Assembly (NCBI RefSeq): GCF_034377145.1
Contig: NZ_CP139707.1
Location: forward strand, 2,616,501 to 2,680,500
Direction: 5' to 3'
Source of the DNA: Sulfitobacter sp. OXR-159
Lineage (GTDB): Bacteria; Pseudomonadota; Alphaproteobacteria; Rhodobacterales; Rhodobacteraceae
Length of the DNA: 64,000 bases
Shown: piece after piece, positions 23,775-32,875 of the stretch
Numbering within the stretch: the first letter of the stretch is position 1
How the letters are laid out: the number at the start of each line of letters is the position of its first letter
The notes under the pieces: generated by a model
The model's database searches: none
What the model saw: the letters and a program-made list of their open reading frames with translations, nothing else
Told to the model about the DNA's origin: nothing
Position numbers and translations under genes: made by a program

Positions 23775-24965
23775 ATGCCCGTCATCACCAGCATCGACGA
23801 TCTCAAACGCATCTACAAACGCCGTGTCCCGCAGATGTTTTACGACTATGCGGAATCCGGGAGCTGGACAGAACAGACATTTCGCGAGAATTGCAGTGAT
23901 TTCGACCAAATCCGCCTGCGCCAGCGCGTGGCGGTGGATATGTCGGGCCGCAGTACGGCAACGCAGATGATCGGTGAAGATGTCGCCATGCCCGTGGCGC
24001 TCGCCCCCGTGGGTCTGACGGGCATGCAATGCGCGGATGGGGAGATTAAAGCCGCCCGCGCGGCAGAGGCCTTTGGCGTGCCCTTCACCCTGTCGACCAT
24101 GTCGATCAACTCAATCGAAGATGTGGCCGAGGCGACGACAAAACCGTTTTGGTTTCAACTCTATACCATGCGCGATCAGGACTATGTCAGCCGCCTGATC
24201 CAACGGGCCAAAGACGCGAAATGCTCCGCGCTCGTCATCACGCTGGACCTGCAAATCCTCGGGCAGCGGCATAAAGACCTGAAAAATGGTCTCTCCGCCC
24301 CGCCCAAACTGACGGTGAAAACCCTTGCCAACCTTGCCACCAAATGGGGCTGGGGCCGCGAGATGCTGGGCGCCAAGCGGCGGCATTTCGGCAATATCGT
24401 CGGCCATGTGCATGGGGTGACCGACAATGCCGACCTTGGCGCATGGACGGCAGAACAGTTCGACCCCTCGCTTGATTGGGACAAGATCGCGAAGATCAAA
24501 GAGCAATGGGGCGGCAAGGTGATCCTCAAAGGCATCTTGGATGCCGAAGACGCGCGGATGGCGCTCAAAGTCGGGGCAGATGCGATCATCGTCTCCAACC
24601 ACGGCGGGCGACAGTTGGATGGGGCGCTGAGTTCGATCCGTATGCTGCCCGAGATCCTCGACGCCGTGGGCGACCAGATCGAAGTGCATCTCGACGGCGG
24701 CATCCGGTCGGGCCAGGACGTGCTCAAAGCCATGGCGATGGGCGCCAAAGGCACCTATATTGGCCGCGCCTTTATCTATGGGCTGGGCGCGATGGGGCAA
24801 CCGGGCGTGACCCGGACGCTTGAGGTGATCCACCGCGAGTTGGACCTGACCATGGCGCTTTGCGGGGAAACCCAAATCGCCAACCTCGGGCGGCACAATC
24901 TGCTGATCCCGCGCAATTTCGGCGGCGACTGGCAGGAATGGCCGCGCGATCCGGGCAAATGCTGA
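23775..24965 (+). CDS. lldD: FMN-dependent L-lactate dehydrogenase / alpha-hydroxy-acid oxidase
   Basis: A 396-residue FMN-binding TIM-barrel enzyme that oxidises L-lactate (or a related 2-hydroxy acid) to the keto acid and feeds electrons to the respiratory chain. It has the family opening (DDLKRIYKRRVPQMFYDYAESG), the substrate/FMN motif VSNHGGRQLDG with the catalytic histidine near residue 276, and the phosphate-binding LDGGIRSGQD and GRAFIYG segments. The length matches LldD. Its last codons overlap the start of a sulfotransferase-like gene. Substrate specificity within the family cannot be read by eye. Confidence 0.9.
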   Translation: MPVITSIDDLKRIYKRRVPQMFYDYAESGSWTEQTFRENCSDFDQIRLRQRVAVDMSGRSTATQMIGEDVAMPVALAPVGLTGMQCADGEIKAARAAEAFGVPFTLSTMSINSIEDVAEATTKPFWFQLYTMRDQDYVSRLIQRAKDAKCSALVITLDLQILGQRHKDLKNGLSAPPKLTVKTLANLATKWGWGREMLGAKRRHFGNIVGHVHGVTDNADLGAWTAEQFDPSLDWDKIAKIKEQWGGKVILKGILDAEDARMALKVGADAIIVSNHGGRQLDGALSSIRMLPEILDAVGDQIEVHLDGGIRSGQDVLKAMAMGAKGTYIGRAFIYGLGAMGQPGVTRTLEVIHRELDLTMALCGETQIANLGRHNLLIPRNFGGDWQEWPRDPGKC

Positions 24966-25579
24966 TCTTTCTCAACCGCAACCTCACCTTTCTCGCCACG
25001 CCGAAAACCGGGACCACCGCCGTTGAAATGGCGCTGAAACCCGAGGCCGAGATTGTCTTTTCGCGCAGTCGCAAGCATTTGACCGCGCTGCGCTATCGGC
25101 GCCGCGTGCTGCCCTTTTTGCAAGAGACCTTTTCAGCCTCGCCCGAACCCTTGGCCGTGATGCGCGATCCCGTAGAGCAGATCCGAAGCTGGTATCGCTA
25201 CCGCAGCCAGCCCCGGCTGGATGGCAAGAAGCTCAGCACCAAGGGGCTGACCTTCGAGGCGTTCGCGTTGGAAGTGATTTCTGACGCGCCACCGCCCCGC
25301 GCGCAGATCGGCAGCCAATTTTCCTTTCTGACCTCCGACCAAGATGACCTTTTGGTGCAGCACCTCTTTGCCTATGAACGCCAACCGACGTTTCGCGATT
25401 TTCTGGCCGACAGGCTGGGGCGCGAGGTCAAGCTGAAGCCCAAGAACGTCTCCCCCGATCTGCCCGCACCCCTGTCAGGGAACGTCGAATCCCAATTGCG
25501 CGCTGCACGAGCCAAGGAGTTCGCCCTCTATGACCGGCTGATGGCCGCGGATGGCTACCTGCATACGCCACAGGAATAG
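24959..25579 (+). CDS. Sulfotransferase-like P-loop protein
   Basis: A 206-residue protein whose N-terminus FLATPKTGTTAVE (about 12-24) has the PAPS-binding P-loop signature of sulfotransferases, followed by VMRDPVEQIRSWYRYR, the typical 3'-phosphate-binding RDP...S motif. It starts at ATG 24959, overlapping the lldD stop by 7 bases, so it is co-translated with lldD; why these would be linked is unclear. It is short for the family (usually 250-300), so it may be a minimal member. The acceptor substrate is unknown. Confidence 0.72.
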   Translation: MLIFLNRNLTFLATPKTGTTAVEMALKPEAEIVFSRSRKHLTALRYRRRVLPFLQETFSASPEPLAVMRDPVEQIRSWYRYRSQPRLDGKKLSTKGLTFEAFALEVISDAPPPRAQIGSQFSFLTSDQDDLLVQHLFAYERQPTFRDFLADRLGREVKLKPKNVSPDLPAPLSGNVESQLRAARAKEFALYDRLMAADGYLHTPQE

Positions 25580-25693
25580 CGGGCTTCCCGGCCCTTTTGC
25601 CCTTTCCAGCCGGGCAAAACCGGTCTATACGCGCGGCTTCACGCGGGAATACAGCCTTGGAGGATTCCCGCCCTAACAAATTTGGAGACTAAA

Positions 25694-26350
25694 ATGGCCG
25701 GAGAGATTCCTGATCTTGAAGCCCAGGTACGCGCGGGGACAGGCAAGGGCGCCGCTCGCCAAGCACGTCGTGACGGCATGGTTCCTGGTATTGTATTTGG
25801 TGGCGACAAAGAGCCGCTGCCGATCAACATCCCATTCAACAAGCTGCTGACCCGTCTGCGTCAGGGCCGCTTTAAGGCGACTCTGTTCAACCTCAAGGTT
25901 GAAGGCCACGACGACGTTCGTGTGATCTGCCGCGACGTTCAGCGCCACGTTGTCAAAGACCTGCCCACGCACATCGACCTGATGCGCCTTAAGCGGACCA
26001 CCAAGATCAACCTGTTCATCAACGTCGAAGTCAAAGGCGAAGAAGAATGCCCCGGCCTGAAAAAGGGTGGCGTGCTCACTCTGGTCCGTCCGGAAGTTGA
26101 ACTGGTTGTGACGGCTGCGGACATCCCTGAGTACGTGACCGTGGACATCACTGGCCTCGAAATCGGCGACAGCGCGACCATCAGCCGTGTCGACCTGCCC
26201 GAAGGTGCCAAGCCCACAATCGACCGTGACTTCGTTGTGGCCACGATTTCGGCTCCTGCTGGCCTTGCCGCGTCGGATGACGACGAAGACGAGACTGCAG
26301 CGGACGAAGTACCGACAACCGAAATGGGTCCGCCCGACGGTGAAGAATAA
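25694..26350 (+). CDS. rplY: 50S ribosomal protein L25/CTC
   Basis: A 218-residue general-stress form of L25 that binds 5S rRNA. The N-terminal L25 domain (about 8-95: [21 protein letters not shown]) is followed by the C-terminal CTC beta domain (about 100-190) and an acidic tail ([11 protein letters not shown]). ATG 25694 is preceded by TTGGAGACT. It is followed by its own terminator and then pth, the standard rplY-pth order in many bacteria. Confidence 0.95.
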   Translation: MAGEIPDLEAQVRAGTGKGAARQARRDGMVPGIVFGGDKEPLPINIPFNKLLTRLRQGRFKATLFNLKVEGHDDVRVICRDVQRHVVKDLPTHIDLMRLKRTTKINLFINVEVKGEEECPGLKKGGVLTLVRPEVELVVTAADIPEYVTVDITGLEIGDSATISRVDLPEGAKPTIDRDFVVATISAPAGLAASDDDEDETAADEVPTTEMGPPDGEE

Positions 26351-26375
26351 GCATCAGCCGCAAGGCAATGCTGGA

Positions 26376-26404
26376 ACGGGGTCGCATCACGCGGCCCCGT
26401 TTTG
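26376..26404 (+). terminator. Terminator of rplY
   Basis: ACGGGGTCGC / GCGGCCCCGT stem (one wobble), 5-base loop, then TTTT, 25 bases after the rplY stop. Confidence 0.8.
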
Positions 26405-26415
26405 CGTTTAGGGAA

Positions 26416-26460
26416 TGATTTCTTTAAAAGAAATCACTGCGGAATTTTCAAAAAATTCCG
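26416..26460. repeat. Two adjacent AT-rich palindromes between rplY and pth
   Basis: TGATTTCTTT-A-AAAGAAATCA (26416-26436) is a perfect 10-bp inverted repeat with a 1-base spacer. Three bases further is CGGAATTTT-CAA-AAAATTCCG (26440-26460). They follow the rplY terminator and precede pth by about 70 bases. They may be regulator sites or a small dispersed palindromic repeat. Confidence 0.7.
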
Positions 26461-26528
26461 GCACACAGCAGGCCATTCCATCCCCCTGCCCCTCTTGCTA
26501 AACTCCACCGAACCACAGGAGAAAGCCA

Positions 26529-27227
26529 ATGAAACTCATCGTCGGCCTTGGCAATCCGGGCGGCAAATACGCCCGAAATCGCCACAACATCGGCTTCATG
26601 GCGCTGGACCGCATTGCCGACGATCACGGCTTTGCCGCGTGGAAGGGCAAGTTTCAGGGCAGTGTCAGCGAGGGGCGCTTTGGCTCTGACCGGGCGGCGC
26701 TGCTTAAGCCTGAGACCTTCATGAACAACTCCGGCCAATCGGTGCAGGCGGCGATGAAGTTTTACAAGATCGACCCCGTGGATGTGATCGTCTTTCATGA
26801 CGAACTCGACCTCGCCCCGGGCCGCGTGAAATGCAAGACCGGTGGCGGCCATGCGGGCCACAACGGCCTGCGCTCGATCCACGCGCATATCGGGGCAGAA
26901 TATGACCGCGTGCGCATGGGCATCGGCCACCCCGGCCACAAGGACGCGGTCGCGGGCTATGTGCTGCGCGACTTCCCCAAGGCGGACGAAGGCTGGCTGG
27001 ACGATGTGCTGCGCGGCGTCTCGGACGGGGCCGCCGATCTGGCGCGGGGCGACACCGGGCGCTTTATGAATGCCGTGGCGCTGCGTGTGGCCCCGCCTCG
27101 GTCGGGCACCGGCAGCAAAGGGCCAAAGAAACCTGCCGAAGCCCAGCCAAAGCCCGCCCCCAGCAAGCCCGAGCCGGAGGCCGAGGCCCAATCGCCGCTG
27201 CAAAAGCTGATGGACCGCTTTCGCTGA
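26529..27227 (+). CDS. pth: Peptidyl-tRNA hydrolase
   Basis: A 232-residue hydrolase that releases peptides from prematurely dropped peptidyl-tRNA. N9 (GLGNPG), catalytic H19 (RNRHNIG), the KPETFMNNSG loop and D94-region FHDELDLAPG are all present. Residues ~186-232 form an extra Pro/Ala/Lys/Glu-rich tail beyond the usual ~190-residue enzyme, ending LQKLMDRFR; such tails occur in alphaproteobacteria. The start ATG 26529 has AGGAGAAAG upstream. Downstream of rplY as usual. Confidence 0.95.
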   Translation: MKLIVGLGNPGGKYARNRHNIGFMALDRIADDHGFAAWKGKFQGSVSEGRFGSDRAALLKPETFMNNSGQSVQAAMKFYKIDPVDVIVFHDELDLAPGRVKCKTGGGHAGHNGLRSIHAHIGAEYDRVRMGIGHPGHKDAVAGYVLRDFPKADEGWLDDVLRGVSDGAADLARGDTGRFMNAVALRVAPPRSGTGSKGPKKPAEAQPKPAPSKPEPEAEAQSPLQKLMDRFR

Positions 27228-27337
27228 ACGCCCCAGCCTGACGCCCAGCCTGACTGACGCCCAGCCTGACTGACGCAATGTCGGGCTGGCCCCCGCCCCT
27301 GCGCCGTGGTTCACTGAAACTGAACAGGGGGGACATC

Positions 27338-28513
27338 ATGCGTACATTCGGAAAATGGCTTGGCCGGGTCTTGCTCGCGCTTTTGGTCGCGGCAGTGGTC
27401 ATCGGACTTTGGAAGCGCGAAGAGATTGAGCGGCTTCTGGCGGTGAACTCTCTCTTCTCCGAAGAGAAGATCGTGCACAACTTCAGCCATATGGACGGCG
27501 CGTTTCTTTCTGCCCCGGTTTCGCGCGGGGACGGGCTGACCAGCGAACTTGCCTACGGCCCTGAGACCGAACTGCCCGATGCCGTCGACGACTGGATCGC
27601 GGCGCGCGACGTGACCGCGCTGGTGGTGCTGAAAGACGGTGCCATCGTCTATGAGAACTATTTCAAAGGCACCGGCCCCGAAGACCGCCGGATCAGCTGG
27701 TCGGTGGCGAAAAGCTATCTCTCCGCACTGGTGGGCATCCTGCTGGAGGAGGGACAGATCGCATCCCTCGACGATCCGGTCACGAAATACGCGCCCAATC
27801 TCAGGGGCAGCGCCTATGACGGGGCCAGCTTACGCAACGTGCTGCATATGGCCAGCGGCGTCACCTTCGATGAAGACTATCTCGACTACGATTCAGACAT
27901 CAACCATATGGGCCGGGTCGTCGCCTTGGGCGGCCGGCTGGATGATTTCACTGCCGAACTGACCGAGACTTTCGCCCAGCCGGGCAGCCAGTGGCAGTAT
28001 GTTTCGATCGACACCCATGTCATCGGCATGGTGGTGCGCGGGGCCACCGGACGCAGCGTGCCCGAGTTGCTGAGCGAAAAGGTCATCGCGCCCTTGGGTC
28101 TGGAACATGCGCCCTACTACATCGTTGATGGTTCGGGCACCGCCTTCGTGCTGGGGGGCCTGAACATGACCACACGCGACTACGCCCGCTTCGGACAGAT
28201 GTATGCCCAAGGCGGTGAATGGAACGGCAAGCAGGTCGTGCCCGCAGACTGGGTGACAGCATCAACCAGCCCCACCGCCCCGACAGCGGCGGGCCAGATC
28301 GGATATGGATACCAATGGTGGATCCCCGTAGGCGCGGCAGAAGGGGAATATATGGCGCGCGGCATCTATGGGCAGTACATCTATGTCGACACCGCCCGTG
28401 ATGTGGTCATCGCCACCAATGCCGCCGACCGCAAATTCCGCGAAGCCGGGGTTTCGGAACTAAACATCAAGATTTTCCGCGAGATCGCGACCTCCGTCTC
28501 TGGCGGGACCTAA
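27338..28513 (+). CDS. Serine hydrolase, class C beta-lactamase/penicillin-binding-like, membrane-anchored
   Basis: A 391-residue protein with an N-terminal hydrophobic anchor (about 8-24) and a beta-lactamase-fold domain. The S-x-x-K motif is S122-V-A-K125 (ISWSVAKSYL), followed by a Y-x-S element in QYVSIDTH. It probably faces the periplasm and hydrolyses an ester or D-amino-acid peptide; true beta-lactamase activity is not implied. I chose ATG 27338 with GGGGGGAC upstream rather than the frame start at 27278. The next gene follows 16 bases after its stop. Confidence 0.85.
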   Translation: MRTFGKWLGRVLLALLVAAVVIGLWKREEIERLLAVNSLFSEEKIVHNFSHMDGAFLSAPVSRGDGLTSELAYGPETELPDAVDDWIAARDVTALVVLKDGAIVYENYFKGTGPEDRRISWSVAKSYLSALVGILLEEGQIASLDDPVTKYAPNLRGSAYDGASLRNVLHMASGVTFDEDYLDYDSDINHMGRVVALGGRLDDFTAELTETFAQPGSQWQYVSIDTHVIGMVVRGATGRSVPELLSEKVIAPLGLEHAPYYIVDGSGTAFVLGGLNMTTRDYARFGQMYAQGGEWNGKQVVPADWVTASTSPTAPTAAGQIGYGYQWWIPVGAAEGEYMARGIYGQYIYVDTARDVVIATNAADRKFREAGVSELNIKIFREIATSVSGGT

Positions 28514-28529
28514 GGCAGAAAGGGAAGAT

Positions 28530-28913
28530 ATGACACCCGACAGCAGCATCAACGTCCTGAACCAGCCCCTCGTGATCTGCGGGACCGACCCGGTGACGGG
28601 CTTCTTTCGCGACGGGCATTGCAACACCTGCGCGCAGGATCAGGGCAGCCATACGGTCTGCGCGGTGATGACGGCAGAGTTTCTGGCCTATTCGAAATAT
28701 GTCGGTAACGATCTCAGCACCCCGCGCCCCGAATTCGGCTTTGCCGGGCTCAAGCCGGGCGATCCTTGGTGCCTCTGTGCCGCGCGGTTCCTGCAAGCCG
28801 CGGATGAGGGCTGCGCGCCGCGGGTGCACTTGGCCGCCACGCATCTGCGCGCGCTCGATATTGTGCCGCTGGACGTGCTGCGCGACCATGCCATCGACGA
28901 AAGCGAGGGATAA
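28530..28913 (+). CDS. DUF2237 family protein
   Basis: A 127-residue soluble protein of the conserved DUF2237 family. The signature NVLNQPLVICGTDPVTGFFRDG is followed by four or five conserved cysteines (C17, C31, C34 region and WCLCAARF) and GLKPGDPWCLCA, suggesting a metal-binding fold. The ribosome site AGGGAAG precedes ATG 28530. It sits between the serine hydrolase and the DUF4893 gene in one apparent operon. Its function has not been established to my knowledge. Confidence 0.85.
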   Translation: MTPDSSINVLNQPLVICGTDPVTGFFRDGHCNTCAQDQGSHTVCAVMTAEFLAYSKYVGNDLSTPRPEFGFAGLKPGDPWCLCAARFLQAADEGCAPRVHLAATHLRALDIVPLDVLRDHAIDESEG

Positions 28914-28915
28914 TC

Positions 28916-29494
28916 ATGCGCCTGCGCCTCCTGCCCCTTCTGCTGCTGTTGCCTGTCTCCGCATGGGCGGAAACCACGCTCCGCCCCGCCGATAGCGCCC
29001 GGCTGGACAACTTTGACGCTGCCTTTGGCGATGCCATGATGCAGGGCTTGGCGGGGGGCGAAGCGGGGGACGTGGCGGCCCTGACACGCGCGCTCTCCGG
29101 GCAACCACAGGTCGCCTTTTCCGCCGATTTGCAGGGGGAATGGTCCTGCCGCACGATCAAGCTTGGCGGGATCAGCCCGCTGGTGGCCTATTCCCCGTTC
29201 AAATGCCGCTTCACCGCCAGTGATCGCGGGTTCACCTTTGAAAAGCTTACCGGCTCGCAACTGACGCGGGGGGAGATCACCCTGCGCGCGGGCCGTGCGA
29301 TCTATGCTGGGGTGGGCTATGTCCGGGGCGAAACACCTCCCGATTATGCCGACCTGCCCGAAGATTTCACCTCTGGCGGCAAGGTGCAAAGCGACGTGGC
29401 GGTCTTTCAGCGGGTCAGCCCCACGCGGGCGCGGCTGTTGTTTCCGTCACCGGCGACTGAGAGCGATTTCGATATTCTGGAACTGACGCGCTAA
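28916..29494 (+). CDS. DUF4893-type secreted protein
   Basis: A 192-residue protein with a clear Sec signal peptide (residues 1-18, LLPLLLLLPVSAWA followed by E) and a mature domain of the DUF4893 kind, including GEWSCRTIKLGG and a second cysteine at FKCRF that may form a disulfide. It starts two bases after the DUF2237 stop, indicating co-transcription. Probably periplasmic; function unknown. Confidence 0.78.
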   Translation: MRLRLLPLLLLLPVSAWAETTLRPADSARLDNFDAAFGDAMMQGLAGGEAGDVAALTRALSGQPQVAFSADLQGEWSCRTIKLGGISPLVAYSPFKCRFTASDRGFTFEKLTGSQLTRGEITLRAGRAIYAGVGYVRGETPPDYADLPEDFTSGGKVQSDVAVFQRVSPTRARLLFPSPATESDFDILELTR

Positions 29495-29509
29495 GGCGCC
29501 ACGCCGCCC

Positions 29510-30043
29510 TTAGGCCGCGTGGCAAAGTTGCAGTTTCGACTTCGGACGCGGCATCAGCGCATCGTCCATCAGGTCTTCGATAAAGGTGCTTAGAAGCTGG
29601 GTCCGTCCGGTCACGCCGGCCTTGCGGTAAATCGCGTTGGTCTGCGCTTTCACGGTGCCTTCGGAAGTGCCGCGCATCTCAGCAATATCGCGCGTGTTCA
29701 GACCCTTAGTCAGGAAAATCGCCACGTCGCGCTCTGCCGGGGTGAGGTGCCATTCGCGAAAGTGTTCTTCGAGCACATCAGCGAATTCCACCGTGCAATG
29801 ACGCAGCGCCGTCTCTGCCCGTTCGGCGCGCTGGAGGCTCATTCGCAGGGCCATCCAGCCCAGAACGACCCCAAGGATCAGACCCAAAACCTGGATCCCT
29901 TTATTCGGCCCGATGTCAGCCAGAGGGGTGCCAAAAAGTGTCACGCCCCGACCCTCCAGTGCAAAAACGAGCACGAAATAGACAGTGGCGTTAAACTGTA
30001 GAGCGGCGATAACCCACAGTGCGATCTTTTTCTTATTATTCAT
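29510..30043 (-). CDS. Membrane-anchored LuxR-type transcriptional regulator
   Basis: A 177-residue protein with two hydrophobic helices at the N-terminus (about 7-29 and 48-66), a short coiled segment (70-95) and a C-terminal LuxR/GerE helix-turn-helix (about 98-160: LTPAERDVAIFLTKGLNTRDIAEMRGTSEGTVKAQ, cited in part). Tethering a DNA-binding domain to the inner membrane suggests a one-component sensor of the ToxR/CadC kind, although with a LuxR-type domain. It is transcribed alone, convergent with the DUF4893 gene, next to an array of small secreted genes it might control. Confidence 0.82.
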   Translation of the reverse strand: MNNKKKIALWVIAALQFNATVYFVLVFALEGRGVTLFGTPLADIGPNKGIQVLGLILGVVLGWMALRMSLQRAERAETALRHCTVEFADVLEEHFREWHLTPAERDVAIFLTKGLNTRDIAEMRGTSEGTVKAQTNAIYRKAGVTGRTQLLSTFIEDLMDDALMPRPKSKLQLCHAA

Positions 30044-30246
30044 GGTGAAGCCTTGCCTTGGTATCCGCCGTATTTAACCGCGGCACACCGAAGTGCAAGG
30101 GATGGCGGCCATGCGCCATGATCAACCCTTAGTGATTTGGCACCCGCCCCGAAGGGCGAGTGCATTGTCTTGAGGCCAGTTTGAGGGAGACTTCGCTGGC
30201 CGGAAGATTGTTTTAGCGCAATGCCTTAGCTGGCATCAGCCCGCAG

Positions 30247-30513
30247 TCAGCGCGGGAAGCTGTTCACTTTTGCAGCGTCTTGCGCAGCGGGAAAGACGGT
30301 GACGGTGACGTCGGATGTGTCTTCGGCGCGGAAGGTGCCGCTGTTGAAGATGTCCAGTTTCACATTGTCGACCGCGTCATTGCGGCTGGAGTAGGAAACG
30401 CCTGCATCCGCTTTGTCGTTATAGCCGATTTGCTGGCCTTCCATGCCTTGGGCGAAAGCAGCGGAACCTGCTGTGACAAGGATCAGGGCGGTGGTTGCGA
30501 GTGTCTTTTTCAT
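30247..30513 (-). CDS. Small secreted protein, tandem paralogue 3 (88 aa)
   Basis: An 88-residue protein with a Sec signal peptide (1-21, ending AAFA followed by Q) and a mature part starting QGMEGQQIGYNDKADAG and ending PAAQDAAKVNSFPR. It is closely similar to the next gene upstream (30553-30819): same length, same YSSR and AEDTSDVT motifs. It has its own ribosome site (AAAGGAC) and a leader almost identical to its neighbour's, so it arose by whole-gene tandem duplication. Likely periplasmic or extracellular. Function unknown. Confidence 0.8.
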   Translation of the reverse strand: MKKTLATTALILVTAGSAAFAQGMEGQQIGYNDKADAGVSYSSRNDAVDNVKLDIFNSGTFRAEDTSDVTVTVFPAAQDAAKVNSFPR

Positions 30514-30552
30514 GTCGTGTCCTTTCGGGGGAAAGTTGGGGTCGCGCCGTGA

Positions 30553-30819
30553 TCAGCGCGGGAAGCGGTTGACCGAAGCGTCGCTCTGCGCGGTCGGGAA
30601 AACGGTGATGGTCACGTCGGACAGGTCTTCGGCGCGCAGGATACCGTCTTTGAAGATTTCCAGTTTGGTCTCATCCACAGCTTCGCTGCGGCTGGAGTAG
30701 GAAACGCCATTGTCGGTCTTGTCGTTGTAGCCGATGCGCTGGCCTTCCATGCCTTGAGCAAAAGCAGCGGTGCTTGCTGTGGCGAGGATCAGGGCGGTTG
30801 TTGCGAGTGTCTTTTTCAT
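30553..30819 (-). CDS. Small secreted protein, tandem paralogue 2 (88 aa)
   Basis: The middle member of the array: 88 residues, signal peptide 1-21, mature start QGMEGQRIGYNDKTDNG, then VSYSSRSEAVDETKLEIF and the ending SDASVNRFPR. Differences from paralogue 3 are spread through the mature part while the signal peptide and start motif are nearly identical, showing sustained selection. Separated from paralogue 3 by 39 bases that include a conserved ribosome site. Confidence 0.8.
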   Translation of the reverse strand: MKKTLATTALILATASTAAFAQGMEGQRIGYNDKTDNGVSYSSRSEAVDETKLEIFKDGILRAEDLSDVTITVFPTAQSDASVNRFPR

Positions 30820-30870
30820 AGTCTTAGCCTTTCGGGGAGGAAAGTTGGGGGGAGGAGCCGTCGTTCGCGA

Positions 30871-31119
30871 TTAGCGGACGAAGCGGCCGTCTTTTTGTGC
30901 GTCTTGGGTTGTGACGAATACGGTTGCGGTAGCTTCGGCAGGTGTCTCGGCGCGCAGATCGTCAAAGCTCAGAGCGTCGGATGTGACGTTACGTGTGGAA
31001 TAGGCAGCGTCTGCGTTATCTGCGGTATAACCGACCTGTTGGCCTTCCATGCCCTGTGCGAAGGCGGCTGTGCCTGCTGTGGCAAGGATCAGTGCGGCGG
31101 TTGCGAATGCGTTTTTCAT
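30871..31119 (-). CDS. Small secreted protein, tandem paralogue 1, divergent (82 aa)
   Basis: The first and most diverged member: 82 residues, signal peptide (KNAFATAALILATAGTAAFA), mature start QGMEGQQVGY shared with the other two, then unrelated middle and an Arg-rich end (QDAQKDGRFVR). ATG 31119 was chosen because KNAFATAALILATAG aligns with the paralogues' signal peptides; the longer frame to 31203 is not conserved. The promoter of the array should lie upstream, between about 31120 and 31250. Confidence 0.77.
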   Translation of the reverse strand: MKNAFATAALILATAGTAAFAQGMEGQQVGYTADNADAAYSTRNVTSDALSFDDLRAETPAEATATVFVTTQDAQKDGRFVR

Positions 31120-31493
31120 ATCGTGTTCCTTTTCAGTCCCGGGGTGGGTTGCGAGCCGATCATCAGTGATGCGGCGTCGTTGGGATGACATGGAAAAGGG
31201 CATTCGAGGGGGTATTGGCTATCTGCCCCGGGTTTAAATCATCCGATCTAAACCCCTGTAAGAGCGTCATAAACTTTGGTTTACGGAGCCATGGCAGAGC
31301 GAAAAACGAGGGAAAGATGCCTTAGCGTCAAGCCTGCAAGGGCGAAACAGAGTTTCGCGGGCAGGCGCGCGGGCTGTAGGCGAAGGCTAGCGGGTCTTTT
31401 CTCAATGTGAAAGTTTTTTCGCTCGTTTTCGGCAAAGAACTTCGCCCCCTGCGCAAAGTTTATGCGAAAATTGGGCGATTGGCTTCGGCCCAC
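31120..31493. other. Intergenic stretch between secreted array and trpB
   Basis: About 370 bases with no supported gene. The part next to 31119 should carry the promoter of the secreted array (minus strand). The remainder ends in the trpB terminator. No other structure is recognised. Confidence 0.4.
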
Positions 31494-31526
31494 AAAAAAC
31501 GGGCCCGCGTTTTCACGCGGGCCCGT
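31494..31526 (-). terminator. Rho-independent terminator of trpB
   Basis: A perfect 12-bp stem ACGGGCCCGCGT / ACGCGGGCCCGT with a 4-base loop, followed on the minus strand by six T residues, 29 bases past the trpB stop. Confidence 0.92.
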
Positions 31527-31554
31527 CAAATTCCACTCAGATTCGGAAGCGGAT

Positions 31555-32787
<1,233 letters not shown>

Positions 32788-32875
32788 TGCGCCTCTCCTA
32801 GAATGTCGCGTCAGCCTTACCGCAGCCTGCCTCCATGCGCCACCATGAGTTTCGCCAAGCGGCTGCGGTCGGCGG

